NCBI RefSeq assembly: GCF_024166365.1
Contig: NC_064824.1
Coordinates: 45,174,608-45,238,607, forward strand
Length of the DNA: 64,000 bases
Direction of reading: 5' to 3'
Origin: Elephas maximus indicus
Lineage: Eukaryota; Chordata; Mammalia; Proboscidea; Elephantidae
A program made the translations under genes and the position numbers. The notes beneath the pieces were generated by a model. The model ran no database searches. It was not told the origin of the DNA and saw only the letters and a list, made by a program, of their open reading frames with translations. The number at the start of each line of letters is the position of its first letter. The first letter of the stretch is position 1. Positions 33,022 through 44,460 of this stretch are shown here, piece after piece.

Positions 33022-33195
33022 AAACCCTGGTGGCATAGTGGTTAAGTGCTACGGCTGCTAACCAAGAGGTCGGCAGTTCAAATCCGCCAGGCGCTCCTTG
33101 GAAGCTCTTTCAGGCAGTTCTAGTTGGTCCTATAGGGTCACTATGAGTCGGAATCAACTCGACAGCAGTGGGTTTGGTTTTTTTTTTTTTTAATA
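33022..33195 (+). mobile_element. AfroSINE, short subtype, young
   Basis: The head GGAAACCCTGGTGGCATAGT and the tail CACTATGAGTCGGAATCAAC followed by GGTTTGG and a T-run are well preserved. TGAAGGAGG occurs on both sides (33013-33021 and about 33196-33204) as target duplication. Confidence 0.95.
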
Positions 33196-33204
33196 TGAAG
33201 GAGG

Positions 33205-34495
33205 CGTTATATACTCACTCACCCCAACCCATCCCACCTCAACCTTTTTCCCTCCCCATAATCCTTCATTTAGTTTTTTCCCTATTTTCAGTTTCTTTGT
33301 TAATAACTATAGGTAGGCTAATATCTTTATTTCTTCTTCCGTTAACTGTAGTTGCTGCTTTGTGATTATCCTCTGCTAGATGAGGATATCCGTGCACCTA
33401 CCTTCCATGTCAGCTTTTCTCCCTTCCTGCTGTGTCCTCTTCTTTCATTTTTGTGTTTCTAAAACTGATGCCAGTTAAATCTCATAACCATAATTAAATA
33501 TTTAAATTGTGTAAAAACGGCCTTTGCATGTGCTAGTCACTTTTCGTAGAGGGTAATAACCACATTACCACATGGCTTGATCCCTCTCTTTCTTAAATTC
33601 TTGACCCAAGTAAATTTTAATTTTTTTTAGCATTTCTAATTGCCTTTTGTTTTATCTTTATTTTCCTTTATCATAGTCCCAATTCTTTCTAACCCTTTGT
33701 TATATGAAACATTCTGGTGCATTTCTCTCTGTCCCCTCTACCCATCCCCTCCCTCTCCCAGAGCCTTGCAGCCTCTGGCTGCACAGCTGTCATCCAGGGG
33801 CTTCTCTTTCCTGCTCTTTTGGTTGGCGTTAATACATCATTAAACTATTCTTTAATGAATCATATCCCTTAGCAAATTCCTAAGAAAGAGTATATAGATG
33901 ATAAATTTTGGGGGCCTTCATGTGTTTGAATTTTTCTTTATTTTATTCTCACTAGAGGTGTGTTCAGGTGCTAACGTCAGAAAGTGCAAGCATGGGGACA
34001 GAACCCAACTAGAGGAAAGGGTGGAGGCAGGGTATGGAACAGCAATATTGTAGTGGGCAGAAAACACATGAAAAGGTGCTACTTTTTAACTATTTGATCT
34101 ACATGAGACATTGTCTGAAAACTGTGATTTTATACTACTTTTACTAATTTCTTTTTATAATACTCTTAACAATCATCATTTTAAAAATTAAAGGAAAGAC
34201 ACCACGTTCAAAGAGTATTCCAAGGGGAAGCAATTGCTGCCCACCTAACTGCTTGCCATCTTAATTCTAGAATAATGTTTTGTCTGTTATTCTAGGATAC
34301 AAATCATTTTCCTTCTGAATTTGGAAGGCAATGCTCCACCCTGTTCTAAAATCCAGCAACATTGGCCTGAATTAGCCCTTTGCAGGTCACCTGCTTTTTT
34401 GTGCTGATATTAAGGGAATAAAAAATAAATAAAACAGCAATGATAAAGATAACAGGCTATCAACAGATGAGAGATTTCAAATAAACTAATTATAA
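33205..34495. other. Unrecognised sequence
   Basis: Pyrimidine-rich and AT-rich sequence without assignable gene or repeat. Part of 33380-33840 may be the far end of the ORF1-type relic that follows. Confidence 0.4.
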
Positions 34496-34499
34496 GGTA

Positions 34500-35480
34500 G
34501 AAAATAGAGCTTTGGGGCGCTACTCTTGTTTTTCTTGGTATTTTTCACATCCTTGTGATGTACCTAGGTATGAGCTTTTTCCATTCATCTTGCATTCAGT
34601 GGGTACTTTCATCTGGAGAATTGTATACTTCATGTCCAGAAAATTTTCTTATGTTACTTCTTCAGTAATATCATCCCCCTTTTCTGTTGTTTGTTCTTTC
34701 TTTCTGTAACATCTATTATTCTGTGATAGACCATTTGGACTAAACATCAAATGTTTTACCTTTCAGTGATAGTTTGTTTCTTTTTTATCTTTTCCTGGCA
34801 ATGCTCTCAATTTGTGAAATAAAACAAAATTCATAGGAGGGTTGAAATATACAATTATTTTATTTTCCAAGAATTCTTTCATATTATCTGGGGTTTTTGT
34901 TTGTTTGTTGTTTGTTTACTTGTATTTTAAGCTAAAGAAGGTAGTGATAAAAACATAGATTCTAGAGCCAGAATACCTGAGTTTGAATCTTCCACATTTA
35001 GTAACTCTGTGACCTGAGCAGTTTTAACATCTCTGTCTCTGTCCTCATCTAAAATGGAGACAATAATAATATGACTATCTCAGGGTTATGAGGATTAAAT
35101 GAATTAATAAAATACTAAGGATAATATCTAGACAATAGTAAGCTTTACACTGTTTGCTGCTATTATTACTGTCATCATCATCATGATTATTATGTTATGG
35201 ATATGATATTTTCTCACAGTTCCTGAGCTAGAGTTCTTTTTAAAGTTCACTTTTTTCTCTCCTAAATTACTAGATTCCTTCTGTTTGCTTATTTTTATAT
35301 CTCTTTTTTATACAGGAGGCTTTCTTTAAGTATCTGGTGATCCTTGTTTACAGGTTCATACTTAAGTGAGGCAGTAAACAGCTGATTGGAAGCTTTGCAT
35401 ATGAAAGCAGCATTTCCTGACCTCAGATTCTTTAGGGTGATGGGGGGAGGGGGCGTTGTTTAGCCATTACAGTGAGGAGT
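34500..35480 (-). mobile_element. L1/HAL1 ORF1-type relic, antisense, with MIR
   Basis: The text resembles that of 23060-24640 in order: GAGCTTTTTCCATTCATCTT (about 34573), CTTTCTTTCTGTAACATCTA (about 34696), then GGAGGCTTTCTTTAAGTATC and TGGTGATCCTTGTTTACAGG (about 35316-35354). A MIR in antisense lies inside it at about 34940-35150. It is too decayed to code. Confidence 0.55.
34940..35150 (-). mobile_element. MIR SINE, antisense
   Basis: GATTCTAGAGCCAGAATACC, TTAGTAACTCTGTGACCTGA and CCTCATCTAAAATGGAGACA are the complement of MIR. It ends with GGTTATGAGGATTAAATGAA. Confidence 0.9.
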
Positions 35481-36165
35481 CCCCTATTGCCAAAAGACAA
35501 AACTTTGCTCCAGGATTTATCTATTTCTTCTAAGAGGAATCCTTTTTTGTTTGCTTGAGGAATCAATGTCTTGCATCAGTGGATGGGGATGCCAGCTGTT
35601 TCCTATTCAAACATTCGGTTAATCTTCCCATTTTTAGCCCTACTTCTCACTTCCACTCTCACTGCTGCCCTGTTACCAGGCATCTCTGCACCCGCCTCTC
35701 TGTGGTTCTACAGGTTGATGGATCGCCCCATTTTAGCTTTTACCATTCCGTTTGTACTCTAGGCTGAGGCTTCCTCTGCTCCATTTCAGTGTTTCCTCTG
35801 TCTCTTTTTTCTACTTTATGTTAGCTCATTTCAAATTTCTCCTCTGTTGATGGCCTATCTGCCATCTTTATTGTTGTCGCATTATTTATGTTTTATTCCC
35901 TTAATACCATTTTAATGAGTCTTAAAAGAAGCAAAAATGTATGTGAAGTCAGAAAAATGAAATGACATTTTACAAAGATCACTGTCGCTAGAGTTAGAAT
36001 TATAGCAGCATAAACTAATAGACTAGGTTTTCCTGTATTTAATTTTGTGATACTTATAGCACTTAGGACAAGGTTTAGGTAATAAAACTTTTTATTAAAA
36101 TAATGTTAGATAAAAACAAAGGAATGAATCAACATTTAAAGGAAAACAATCATCTAGGAATAAGT
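35481..36165. other. Unrecognised sequence
   Basis: Two overlapping plus-strand frames (35555-35767 and 35571-35762) have no recognisable domain and no splice-site context. They are not called as genes. Confidence 0.4.
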
Positions 36166-36170
36166 TAAGA

Positions 36171-36337
36171 AGCCCTGGTGGCGCAAGGGAACGCACCCAG
36201 CAGCTCTGCAGGAGAAAAGACCTGGTGATCTGCTATTGTGAAGATTACAGCCTGGGAGACAATGTGAGGCAGGTCTGTTCTGTCCATTAGGGTCACTATG
36301 AATAGGAATCCACTCGAAGGCACACAACGACAACAAC
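36171..36337 (+). mobile_element. AfroSINE, RTE-like-tail subtype
   Basis: The head is AAGCCCTGGTGGCGCAAGGG, the middle contains ACCTGGTGATCTGCTATTGT, and the tail GGCACACAACGACAACAACA is like RTE. Flanks AGGAATAAGTTAA and AGGAGTAAGTTAA form an imperfect target duplication. Confidence 0.9.
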
Positions 36338-36349
36338 AGGAGTAAGTTA

Positions 36350-37760
36350 AATACTTTATCCTACTAGAAGAAAAATATAATTATTTCCCAGGCTAAAATT
36401 AAAGTCAACATTTCTGACTTGTTTTCAGAAACAACCTAATCTCGACCTACTCTAGCATTGCTTTTGTTTATCACTTGATCCCAACTTATGTCTTCATCTT
36501 GAATATAAATGTTATTTAGCATTGAATAGCAATAAATTAGCCCTAAGCCAGCCTTCTGCTTCTTAAAGTTTGTAATTTTTTTGTCATTAGTTTACAACAA
36601 TGAGGATGAAAATAATGAGATAAAATATACAATGTTCGTTTTTTCCCTTCTTTCTTCATTCTATAGACTCATTTCTAAGCCACCTCTAGAATATCTCTAA
36701 AACTAGATTAAATTCGCTAATCTGGATCCCCCAACCTGGTACTTTAAAAAGTGACTACTGCCAATTAGTAGAATGTTACCTGTAAAAATTGTTTTTCCTA
36801 CATTCTTGCCATCATAAGCAGCTACTTGTGTGCTTGATTAAAAGATATTTGGGAGCTTTAATACTGTTTTAAAAAATTTATTATAGCCAGTTCTATCAAT
36901 CTCTTTTGATAATATGAATAATCTGTCAAAATTCTCTCTCTGTAAATCCTAGTCATTTAAATGCGGTTTTTCAGTGTTACCCATCTTAAGTCATCCTGTG
37001 GACATGTGTGTGATTTCCCTTTAGTGTATGAGATAGATTAAGAAAAATACACTTAGGCAAGTTGCTTTCATTTCTGTCTCCCTTACAAAGAACTAAGCAT
37101 GTATAAAAATTATGTCTGTAGCAGAGTTTTATTACAGATTATTAAGGCCTGTCATTTTGCTGAGAAAGATATTTGTATTTGCTTCTTGTCCTTCACATAA
37201 TAATTTGGGGAGGGAGTGAGAAGAGATTTTAAATCTATAACGTAATAAGCTCATTATAATTCAAGGAAAATAATAAAATCATAGTAAAGATCATTCTAAG
37301 CTTCAAAGTAGCAGTATATAATTATAGCTAAAAGAAATTACAAAACCACTGTGCATTCTTCATAATTAAAACATAATGCAAGTCCTCTGTGTCTCTTCTC
37401 GTATAAATAAGATCATAATTTCAGATATCCTTAGCATATCTATTTGTCTTTATTGTATGTGCAAGTTATAGTTTCTGATTATTACTAGCTACTGCAGAAT
37501 TTTTCCGAAATTGCATATGCTTTTTTATTAACAATACATTTATTTTTATCTATTCCCGACGGTTCAGTATGTATACACATATTCACACACGAGAGAGTAG
37601 TAAAAACAAAAGACATTTTATTAAGTAAATAACACTTCCCGAAGGTTTTATTCAGTTTACATAATAGATGAGAAATTCATTTTTAGGGCACTATCTTCTG
37701 TGTTATGTAGGAATTATTTTAAAAATCATATTATGCTGGTTTTGTTTTTATAATTTGAGC
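36350..37760. other. Unrecognised AT-rich sequence
   Basis: No gene or repeat family recognised. The lack of obvious young repeats over 1.4 kb, followed by the exon candidate, fits intronic sequence, but there is no direct proof. Confidence 0.4.
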
Positions 37761-37818
37761 GTTGTGTTATGATTTCTTGGTGGCTTTCCTCTTTTTTTTT
37801 TTTTTTTCCTATTCATAG

Positions 37819-37934
37819 TATTCAAAGTAGTCCATGTGACCTAGATATTGAGAATCGAGGTAGAGTGTGCTGCATTGCTGATACTTACTGTGAAACCTCA
37901 GAAACATTGTGGTTCCACATGCTAAAATTTCAAG
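37819..37934 (+). other. Candidate internal exon, best in window
   Basis: A long polypyrimidine tract (about 37784-37810) leads into CCTATTCATAG, an acceptor-like junction. After 116 bases comes CAAG followed by GTACAC, a moderate donor. The open frame runs through it with 38 whole codons (IQSSPCDLDIENRGRVCCIA, then DTYCETSETLWFHMLKFQ), entering after one base and leaving with one base. Four cysteines and a Trp in a short segment differ from the low-complexity peptides around it. I do not recognise the protein. Against it: no partner exon was seen, and the frame stays open some way into the apparent intron. Confidence 0.3.
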
Positions 37935-39120
37935 GTACACACTGTCTAACATTGCCAAAAATCTGTGCAATCTTATTTTTAAGCATTAATAATTATTTTA
38001 AAATATTACATTCAAATTTTAAAAACCAATGCTATTATATTGCAGTTAAAAATGCATACATAATCAGTGTTTATTTTTTTAATTTTAGATCATGCTGGAT
38101 ACGGCTCATTATGGGTTTTTCTCCCATTATTTACCATGTGTTTAGAATTGTAGTACTCTGTTAATTTAAATTTATTTAGATTAAGGTGTGATTAGTCTAT
38201 TGCCATTTCCTATTGTTGGATGAAGTCTTAAATAATTTAAAAATATCTAGAGTCTACATTATAGAATTATGTTTATCAAGAGACGTTAAATATATCATCT
38301 GTCAATTTGGTATAGAGCATCTCGTCCAAAAAATCAGGTTTTTACATTCAGGAAGCCATATTCTCCTAGTGTGGAAAGCTGTTTCATCCTTTAATAAGTA
38401 AAGCTCAGAAAGGAAAGCATTGAATGAGTTAAGGCACCTGCACAGGTGACTGACTTTCAAGTAGAGAATCGTGTATATGCTGAAAGAATTTGATTTATTT
38501 TCTCTTGTTGCAAAAATATTATAAAATAGAAGAAATGGCAAATTACGTCACAGTTCTCAGCTGAGACGATTAAAGCACAGATGTGCTGAAGATCAGCTCT
38601 GCAGTTTTGTCTACCCTCTTGGTGACAGAGAGAAGACTAGCACTCCAAACTCATAGGATTTTTTTGTATGCCAGGAAGAATTACAAAGTACCAGGACAGA
38701 TGACCAGAAATCTGTATTGAGAAGTATAAGGCCATAAACTGAAAACTCAGTGCCTAGAGTCGAATCTAAAGTGCTAGGAAAAGACAGAAGCAAAAGAGGA
38801 CTGCAGCTGGGTGAGACAGAAGCTGAACAGTATCAGAAGCAAGAAGCAGATGCCAGGGAATAATTCAGACCAAGACTCCAAACAGAGAGTAGGGTGCAGA
38901 GAAACAAATGCATATTAATACCTTTTTGGAGTAGGCATGGGGACTTATCAGGACTGGAAACTTAATTGAACAGTAAACTTAGCCTTGATTCATCTCCAGC
39001 TCCTGGTTGAATTTATTCTTCCTTTTTTCTAAATCAGTGTTTCTCTCAACTGGTGTTTCACAGAACAGTCTTTCAAAAGCTGTATCATGAAAGTAGAGGG
39101 AAGATAAGAGTCATCAGGTA
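37935..39120. other. Unrecognised sequence
   Basis: Nothing could be assigned with confidence. A piece near 39030-39110 (CAGTGTTTCTCTCAACTGGT) resembles the start of an old hAT MER element. Confidence 0.4.
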
Positions 39121-39165
39121 AATTTCAAAAATTAAAAAATACACACACATACATATATACATATG

Positions 39166-39352
39166 TGTTGTTATTGTTAGCTGCCGTCACGTCGATTCTA
39201 ACTCATGGTGACCCCATGTGTGCAGTGTAGAACTGCTTCATAGGGTTTTCAAGGCTGTGACCTTTCAGAAGCAGATCACCGGGCCTGTCTTCCAGGGCAT
39301 CTCTGAGTGGTTTTGAACCACCAGCTTTTCAGCTAGTAGTTGAGCACTTAAC
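39166..39352 (-). mobile_element. AfroSINE, long subtype, antisense
   Basis: GTTGTTATTGTTAGCTGCCG at the tail, GGCTGTGACCTTTCAGAAGC in the middle and GCACTTAACCATATATG at the head, where the last head bases are missing or merged into the simple repeat. Confidence 0.9.
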
Positions 39353-39379
39353 CATATATGTATGTGTACATACATGTAT

Positions 39380-39548
39380 AGGAAACCTTGGTGGCATAGT
39401 GGTTAATCAAAGTGCTAACCAAAAGGTTGGCAGTTCAAATCCACCAGGCGCTCCTTGGAAACTCTATGGGGCAGTTCTACTCTGACCGGTAGGGTTGCTA
39501 TGAGTCAGAATCAACTCAACAGCAATGGGTTTGTTTTTTTTTTTTTTA
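39380..39548 (+). mobile_element. AfroSINE, short subtype
   Basis: GGAAACCTTGGTGGCATAGT to GCAATGGGTTTG plus T-run. Its head faces the head of the minus-strand SINE about 28 bp away. Confidence 0.94.
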
Positions 39549-39730
39549 AATATAAGTACATGTATATGGCTCCTATGTCATCCAGCAAGCCATGTACATA
39601 TATACGTACATATGTATACTTCATATTTCTCATGGAAATTCACAATGCCTCTTATCACATGAAAGCTTCTGGGTAGTCCTGATGGAAAAGAAATCTATAA
39701 ACCCAACATTTCCCAAACTGTTTGACTATC

Positions 39731-39950
39731 TGCTATGGATTGAATTGTATCCCCCAAAAGATGTGCTGAAGTCCTAACCCCAGATACCTGTGAATATGAC
39801 CTTGTTTGGAAATAGGATCTTTGAAGACATTGTCAGTTAACATGAGGTCATAACGGCGTAGGCTGGGTTCTAATCCAATCTGAGTGTTGGCCTCATAAAA
39901 GAGTAGAAAAGACACAGAAAGACAGAGGAAGGACAGCCATATCAAGATTC
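39731..39950 (+). mobile_element. MLT1-type LTR fragment
   Basis: TGCTATGGATTGAATTGTAT, CTGAAGTCCTAACCCCAGAT, GACCTTGTTTGGAAATAGGA and AGAAAAGACACAGAAAGACA follow the first half of MLT1 LTRs. The 3' half is missing. Its start resembles that of the 27677-28180 LTR but the rest differs. Confidence 0.88.
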
Positions 39951-40065
39951 ATCTACAAGTGTCAAAATAAATAATAGCAGTAATGAAATATAATGCACTG
40001 AATAAGAATCCATCAATCCATACCAATATAAATGAATAAATAAATAAATGAACTCTTCATTGAGA

Positions 40066-40278
40066 AGAGTTGTTGTTGTTATTGTGTGCTGTCGAGTTGA
40101 TTCTGACTCAAAGCAACCCTATGGGACAGAGTAGAACTACCCCATAGGGTTTCCTAGGCTGTAATCTTCATGGGAGCAGATTGCCAGGTCTTTTCTCCCG
40201 TGAAGCCCCTGGTGGGTTTGAACTGCCAACATTTTGGTCAGCAGCTGAGCACTTAACCATTATACCACCAAGGCTCCT
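40066..40278 (-). mobile_element. AfroSINE, long subtype, antisense
   Basis: GTTGTTGTTATTGTGTGCTG, TCGAGTTGATTCTGACTC, GGCTGTAATCTTCATGGGAG and CATTATACCACCAAGGCTCC mark tail, middle and head. Confidence 0.94.
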
Positions 40279-41012
40279 ATTTTAGAAGAGTACCAAATAG
40301 TAAATATAGAAGAGAAAATGGAGTAAGAAAATTATCAATGGGTGATAAAATTAGTGGGTAAAATTTTATATTAAATAGTTCAAAATATCTCCCCACAAAT
40401 TATTAATTATAAAATGAATACCAGTAATTTGACAATGGAGAAGCTGATGGACATCACATTAACAATGTTATCAAAATTAGCACCACCAATACTGGATTAA
40501 ACTAACATGTGCCTCCTGATACGATGCACTGAGAAAGACACAGCATCACCATCTCTGTAATTTCCCACCAAAATGTGTAACCTAAATCTAATCATCAGTA
40601 AACAGGAGACAAACTCAGAATGAGGAAACATTTAGCAAAATAACTGGCTGCATTCTTCAAAAATGCCAAGGTCAAAAGAGACAAAGAAAGGCTGAGGAAC
40701 TGTTCATTTAAAGGAAACTAAGGAAACTTAACAACTAAATATAATGTGTGATAATGAATTGAATCCTAGCCCAGGGGTTAAAAAAAGAAAAACACCATAA
40801 AATGTTATAATGGACGTTATTGGGACAGTTGTCAAAAATTGATTATGGACTGTAGGTTAGATATATTAATTTTCTTGATTTTGCTAGTTGTACCATGATT
40901 TTTTACCATGATTATGTAAGAGAACATCCATGGTCTATGAAAATGCACAATGAAGTATTTAGAGGTGAATAAGCACATTGCTCCAGCTTACTTCCAGAAT
41001 CCAGAAACGCAA

Positions 41013-41113
41013 ATTGGATGGATGGGTGGGTGGATGGATGGATTGGTGGACGGATGGATGGATGGACAGATGGACTGGATGGGTGCGTGGGTGGGTGGGT
41101 GGATGGGTGGGCA
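41013..41113. repeat. (GGAT/GGGT)n minisatellite
   Basis: About 25 degenerate tetranucleotide units of GGAT, GGGT, GGTG and GACG type. Frames through it on both strands are low-complexity and not genes. Confidence 0.95.
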
Positions 41114-41649
41114 GAGGGTGACAAAGCAAATAGGGCAAAATGTTGAGGAACGTGGATAAAAGGTTATGGAAGCTTTGCATCCTAATCTCGCAATCCTCTA
41201 AGTTTGAATTTATACTGAAATAAAAACTTGTAATACCTTTTTTTAACTACAGTGTCCCCCAACATGTCAGTTTGTCGTAATGTGGGGGTTTGTGTGTTGC
41301 TGTGATGCTGGAAGCTATGCTACCAGTATTCAGATGCCAGCAGGGTCGCCCATGGAGGACAGGTTTCAACTGAGCTTCCAGACTAAGACAGACTAGGAAG
41401 AAGGACCCAGCAGTCTACTTCTGAAAAGCATTAACCAGTGAAAACCTTATGAATGGCAGCAGAACATTGTCTGATATAGTGCTGGAAGATGAGCCCCCGA
41501 GGTTGGAAGGCACTCAAAAGATGACTGGGAAAGAGCTGCCTCCTCAAAGTAGAGTCAACCTTAATGACATGAATGGAGTAAAGCTTTCGGGACCTTCATT
41601 TGCTGATTTGGCATGACTCAAAATGAGAAGAAACAGCTGCAAACATCCA

Positions 41650-42556
41650 TTAATAATCGGAACCTGGAATGTATGAAGTATGAATCTAGGAAAATTGGAA
41701 ATCATCAAAAATGAAATGGAATGCATAAACATTGATATCCTAGGCATTAGTGAGCTGAAATGGACTGGTATTGGCCATTTTGAATCACACAATCATATAG
41801 TCTACTATGCTGGGAATGACAGCTTTAAGAGGAATGGTGTTGCCTTCATCGTCAAAAAGAACACTTCAAGATCTATCCTGAAGTACAATGCTGTCAGTGA
41901 TAGGATAATATCCATACGCCTACAAGGAAAACCAGTTAATACGACTATTATTCAAATTTACACACCAACCACTAGGGCCAAAGATGAAGAAATAGATGAT
42001 TTTTATCAGCTGCTGCAGTCTGAAATTGATCCAACATGCAATCGAGATGCATTGATAATTACTGGCAATTGGAATGTGAAAGTTGGAAACAAAGAAGAAG
42101 GATCAGTAGTTGGAAAATACGGCCTTGGTGATAGAAACAATGCCGGACATCGAATGATAGAATTTTGCAAGACCACTGACTTCTTCTTTGCAAATACCTT
42201 TTTTCACCAGCATAAACGGTGACTATACACATGGACCTCGCCAGATGGAACACACAGAAATCAAATTGACTGGAAAGAGACAATGGAAAACCTCAATATC
42301 ATCAGTCAGAACAAGGCCAGGGGCCGACTGTGGAACAGACCATCAATTGCTCATATGCAAGTTCAAGCTGAGACTGAAGAAAATCAGAGCAAGTCGACGA
42401 GAGCCAAAATATGACCTTGAGTATATCCCACCTGAATTTAGAGACCATCTCAAGAACAGATTTGACGCATTGAACACTAGTGACCGAAGACCAGACAAGT
42501 TGTGGAATGACATCAAGGACATCATCCATGAAGAAAGCAAGAGGTCACTGAAATGA
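41650..42556 (+). pseudogene. RTE endonuclease domain, disrupted
   Basis: The frame 41680-42222 (180 codons) carries the AP-endonuclease fold: NIDILGISELKWTGIG (residues 18-32, with the catalytic-type Glu), then IQIYTPTTRAKDEEIDDFY, then ITGNWNVKVG at 127-136, where the usual GDWN motif Asp is Asn. A TGA after QHKR ends it, and a TGA just before the ATG at 41680 cuts off the natural N-terminus. Both look like CpG decay of CGA. The domain continues in another frame (42188-42556) with RTRPGADCGTDHQLLICKFK, containing the SDH-type His motif, so an indel lies near 42268. In an intact element this enzyme would nick target DNA to prime reverse transcription. Confidence 0.9.
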
Positions 42557-44460
42557 CAGGAAAGAAAGAAAAGACCAAGGTGGATGTCAGAGGAGACTCT
42601 GAAACTTTTCTTGAGCGTCAAGCAGCTAAAGCAAAAGGAAGAACTGATGAAGTAAAAGAACTGAAGATTTCAAAGGGCCTCTCGAGAAGACAAAGTAAAG
42701 TATTATAATGACATGTGCAAAGAGCTGGAGATGGAAAACCAAAAGGGAAGAACGCGCTCGGCATTTCTCAAGCTGAAAGAACTGAAGAAAAAATTCAAGC
42801 CTCGACGGCACTGGGTCCTGAGTTTGGAGTTGCAATAGTGAAGGATTCTGTGGGGAAGATATTAAACGACGCAAGAAGCATCGAAAGAAGATGGAAGGAA
42901 TACACAGAGTCATTATACCAAAAAGAATTAGTCGATATTCAACCATTTCAAGAGGTGGCATATGATCAGGAACCAATGGTAATGAAGGAAGAAGTCCAAG
43001 CTGCTCTGAAGGCATTGGCGAAAAACAAGGCTCCAGGAATTGATGGAGTATCAATAGAGATGTTTCAACAAACAGATGCAGCGCTGGAGGTGCTCATTCG
43101 TCTGTGCCAAGAAATATGGAAGACAGCTTCCTGGCCAACTGACTGGAAGAGATCCATATTTATGCCTATTCCCAAGAAAGGTGATCCAACCGAATGTGGA
43201 AATTATAGAACAGTATCATTAATATCACACGCAAGCAAAATTTTGCTAAAGATCATTCAAAAACAGCTGTATCAGTATATGGACAGGGAACTGCCAGAAA
43301 TTCAGGCCGGTTTCAGAAGAGGATGTGGAACCAGGGATATCATTGCTGATGTCAGATGGATCCTGGCTGAAAGCAGAGAATACCAGAAGGATGTTTACCT
43401 GTGTTTTATTGACTATGCAAAGGCATTTGACTATGTGGATCATAACAAACTATGGATAACACTGCAAAGAATGGGAATTCCAGAACACTTAATTGTGCTC
43501 ATGAGGAACCTTTACATGGATCAAGAGGCAGTTGTTCGGACAGAACAAGGGGATACTGATTGGTTTAAAGTCAGGAAAGGTGTGCGTCAGGGTTGTCTTC
43601 TTTCACCATACCTATTTAATCTGTATGCTGAACAAATAATCCGAGAAGCTGGACTATATGAAGAAGAATGGGGCATCAGGATTGGAGGAACACTCATTAA
43701 CAACCTGCGTTATGCAGATGACACAACCTTGCTTGCTGAAAATGAAGAGTTACCTGAAGCACTTACTGATGAAGATCAAAGACCACAGCCTTCAGTATGG
43801 ATTACACCTCAACATGAAGAAAACAAAAATCCTCACAACTGGACCAATGGGCAACATCATGATAAATGGAGAAAAGATTGAAGTTGCCAAGGATTTCATT
43901 TTACCTGGATCCACAATCAATAGCCATGGAAGCAGCAGTCAAGAAATCAAAAGATGCATTGCATTGGGCAAATCTGCTGCAAAGGACCTCTTCAAAGTGT
44001 TGAAGAGCAAAGATGTCACCCTGAAGACTAAGGTGTGCCTGACCCAAGCCATGGTATTTTCAATCACATCATCTGCATGTGAAAGCTAGACAATGAATAA
44101 GGAAGACCGAAGAAGAGTTGACGCCTTTGAATTGTGATGTTGGCAAAGAATACTGAATATACCATGGACTGCCAAAAGAACGAACAAATCTGTCTTGGAA
44201 GAAGTGCAGCCAGAATGCTCCTTGGAGGCAAGGATGGCAAGACTGCGTCTTACATACTTTGGACATGTTGTCAGGAGAAGGACATCACGCTTGGCAGAGT
44301 ATAGCGTCAGCGGAAAAGAGGAAGACCCTCAACAAGGTGGATTGACACAGTGGCTGCAACAACGAGCTCAAGCATAACAACGATTGTAAGGATGGCGCAG
44401 GACCAGGCAGTGTTTCGTTCTGTTGTGCATAGGGTCGCTATGAGTCGGAACCGACTCAAC
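42557..44460 (+). pseudogene. RTE reverse transcriptase domain, disrupted
   Basis: The frame 42715-43881 (388 codons) contains LAKNKAPGIDGVSIEMF (about residue 101), PIPKKGDPTECGNYRTVS (151), motif A CFIDYAKAFDYVD (230-242), motif B GVRQGCLLSPYLFNLYAEQI (289-308) and motif C NLRYADDTTLLAE (330-342). The YADD active site is intact. A frameshift near 43747 moves the C-terminal part into another frame (43658-44089, KHLLMKIKDHSLQYGLHLNM), which ends at a TAG after ACES. Later pieces (LEEVQPECSLEARMARLRLT) follow near 44200. Between 42557 and 42715 the linker frame is also broken. The enzyme would copy RTE RNA, and probably SINE RNA, into DNA. Confidence 0.93.

Larger units (their letters stand above)
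39121..39620. repeat. ACAT/TACATA microsatellite split by two SINEs
   Basis: ACACACACATACATATATAC at 39141, TATGTATGTGTACATACATG near 39357 and ACATATATACGTACATATGT at 39595 are pieces of related simple repeat, separated by a minus-strand SINE (39166-39352) and a plus-strand SINE (39380-39548). Confidence 0.85.
39960..41235 (+). mobile_element. Old L1 3' UTR with SINE and minisatellite inside
   Basis: GGAGACAAACTCAGAATGAG, AGACAAAGAAAGGCTGAGGA, ATTGGGACAGTTGTCAAAAA and CTGTAGGTTAGATATATTAA are landmarks of L1M-class 3' UTRs in sense orientation. The element ends near 41235 (TGAAATAAAAACTTG). A minus-strand SINE (40066-40278) and a GGAT/GGGT minisatellite (41013-41113) interrupt it. Confidence 0.75.

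Noticed and set aside
40912-41180. HPSIHPSTHP-type and GWMDGQMDW-type peptides
   Set aside because: They come from the GGAT/GGGT minisatellite read on each strand, not from a gene.
42302-43054. Minus-strand frames of 75-142 codons opposite the RTE
   Set aside because: They are antisense readings of the RTE endonuclease and RT regions without domains of their own.
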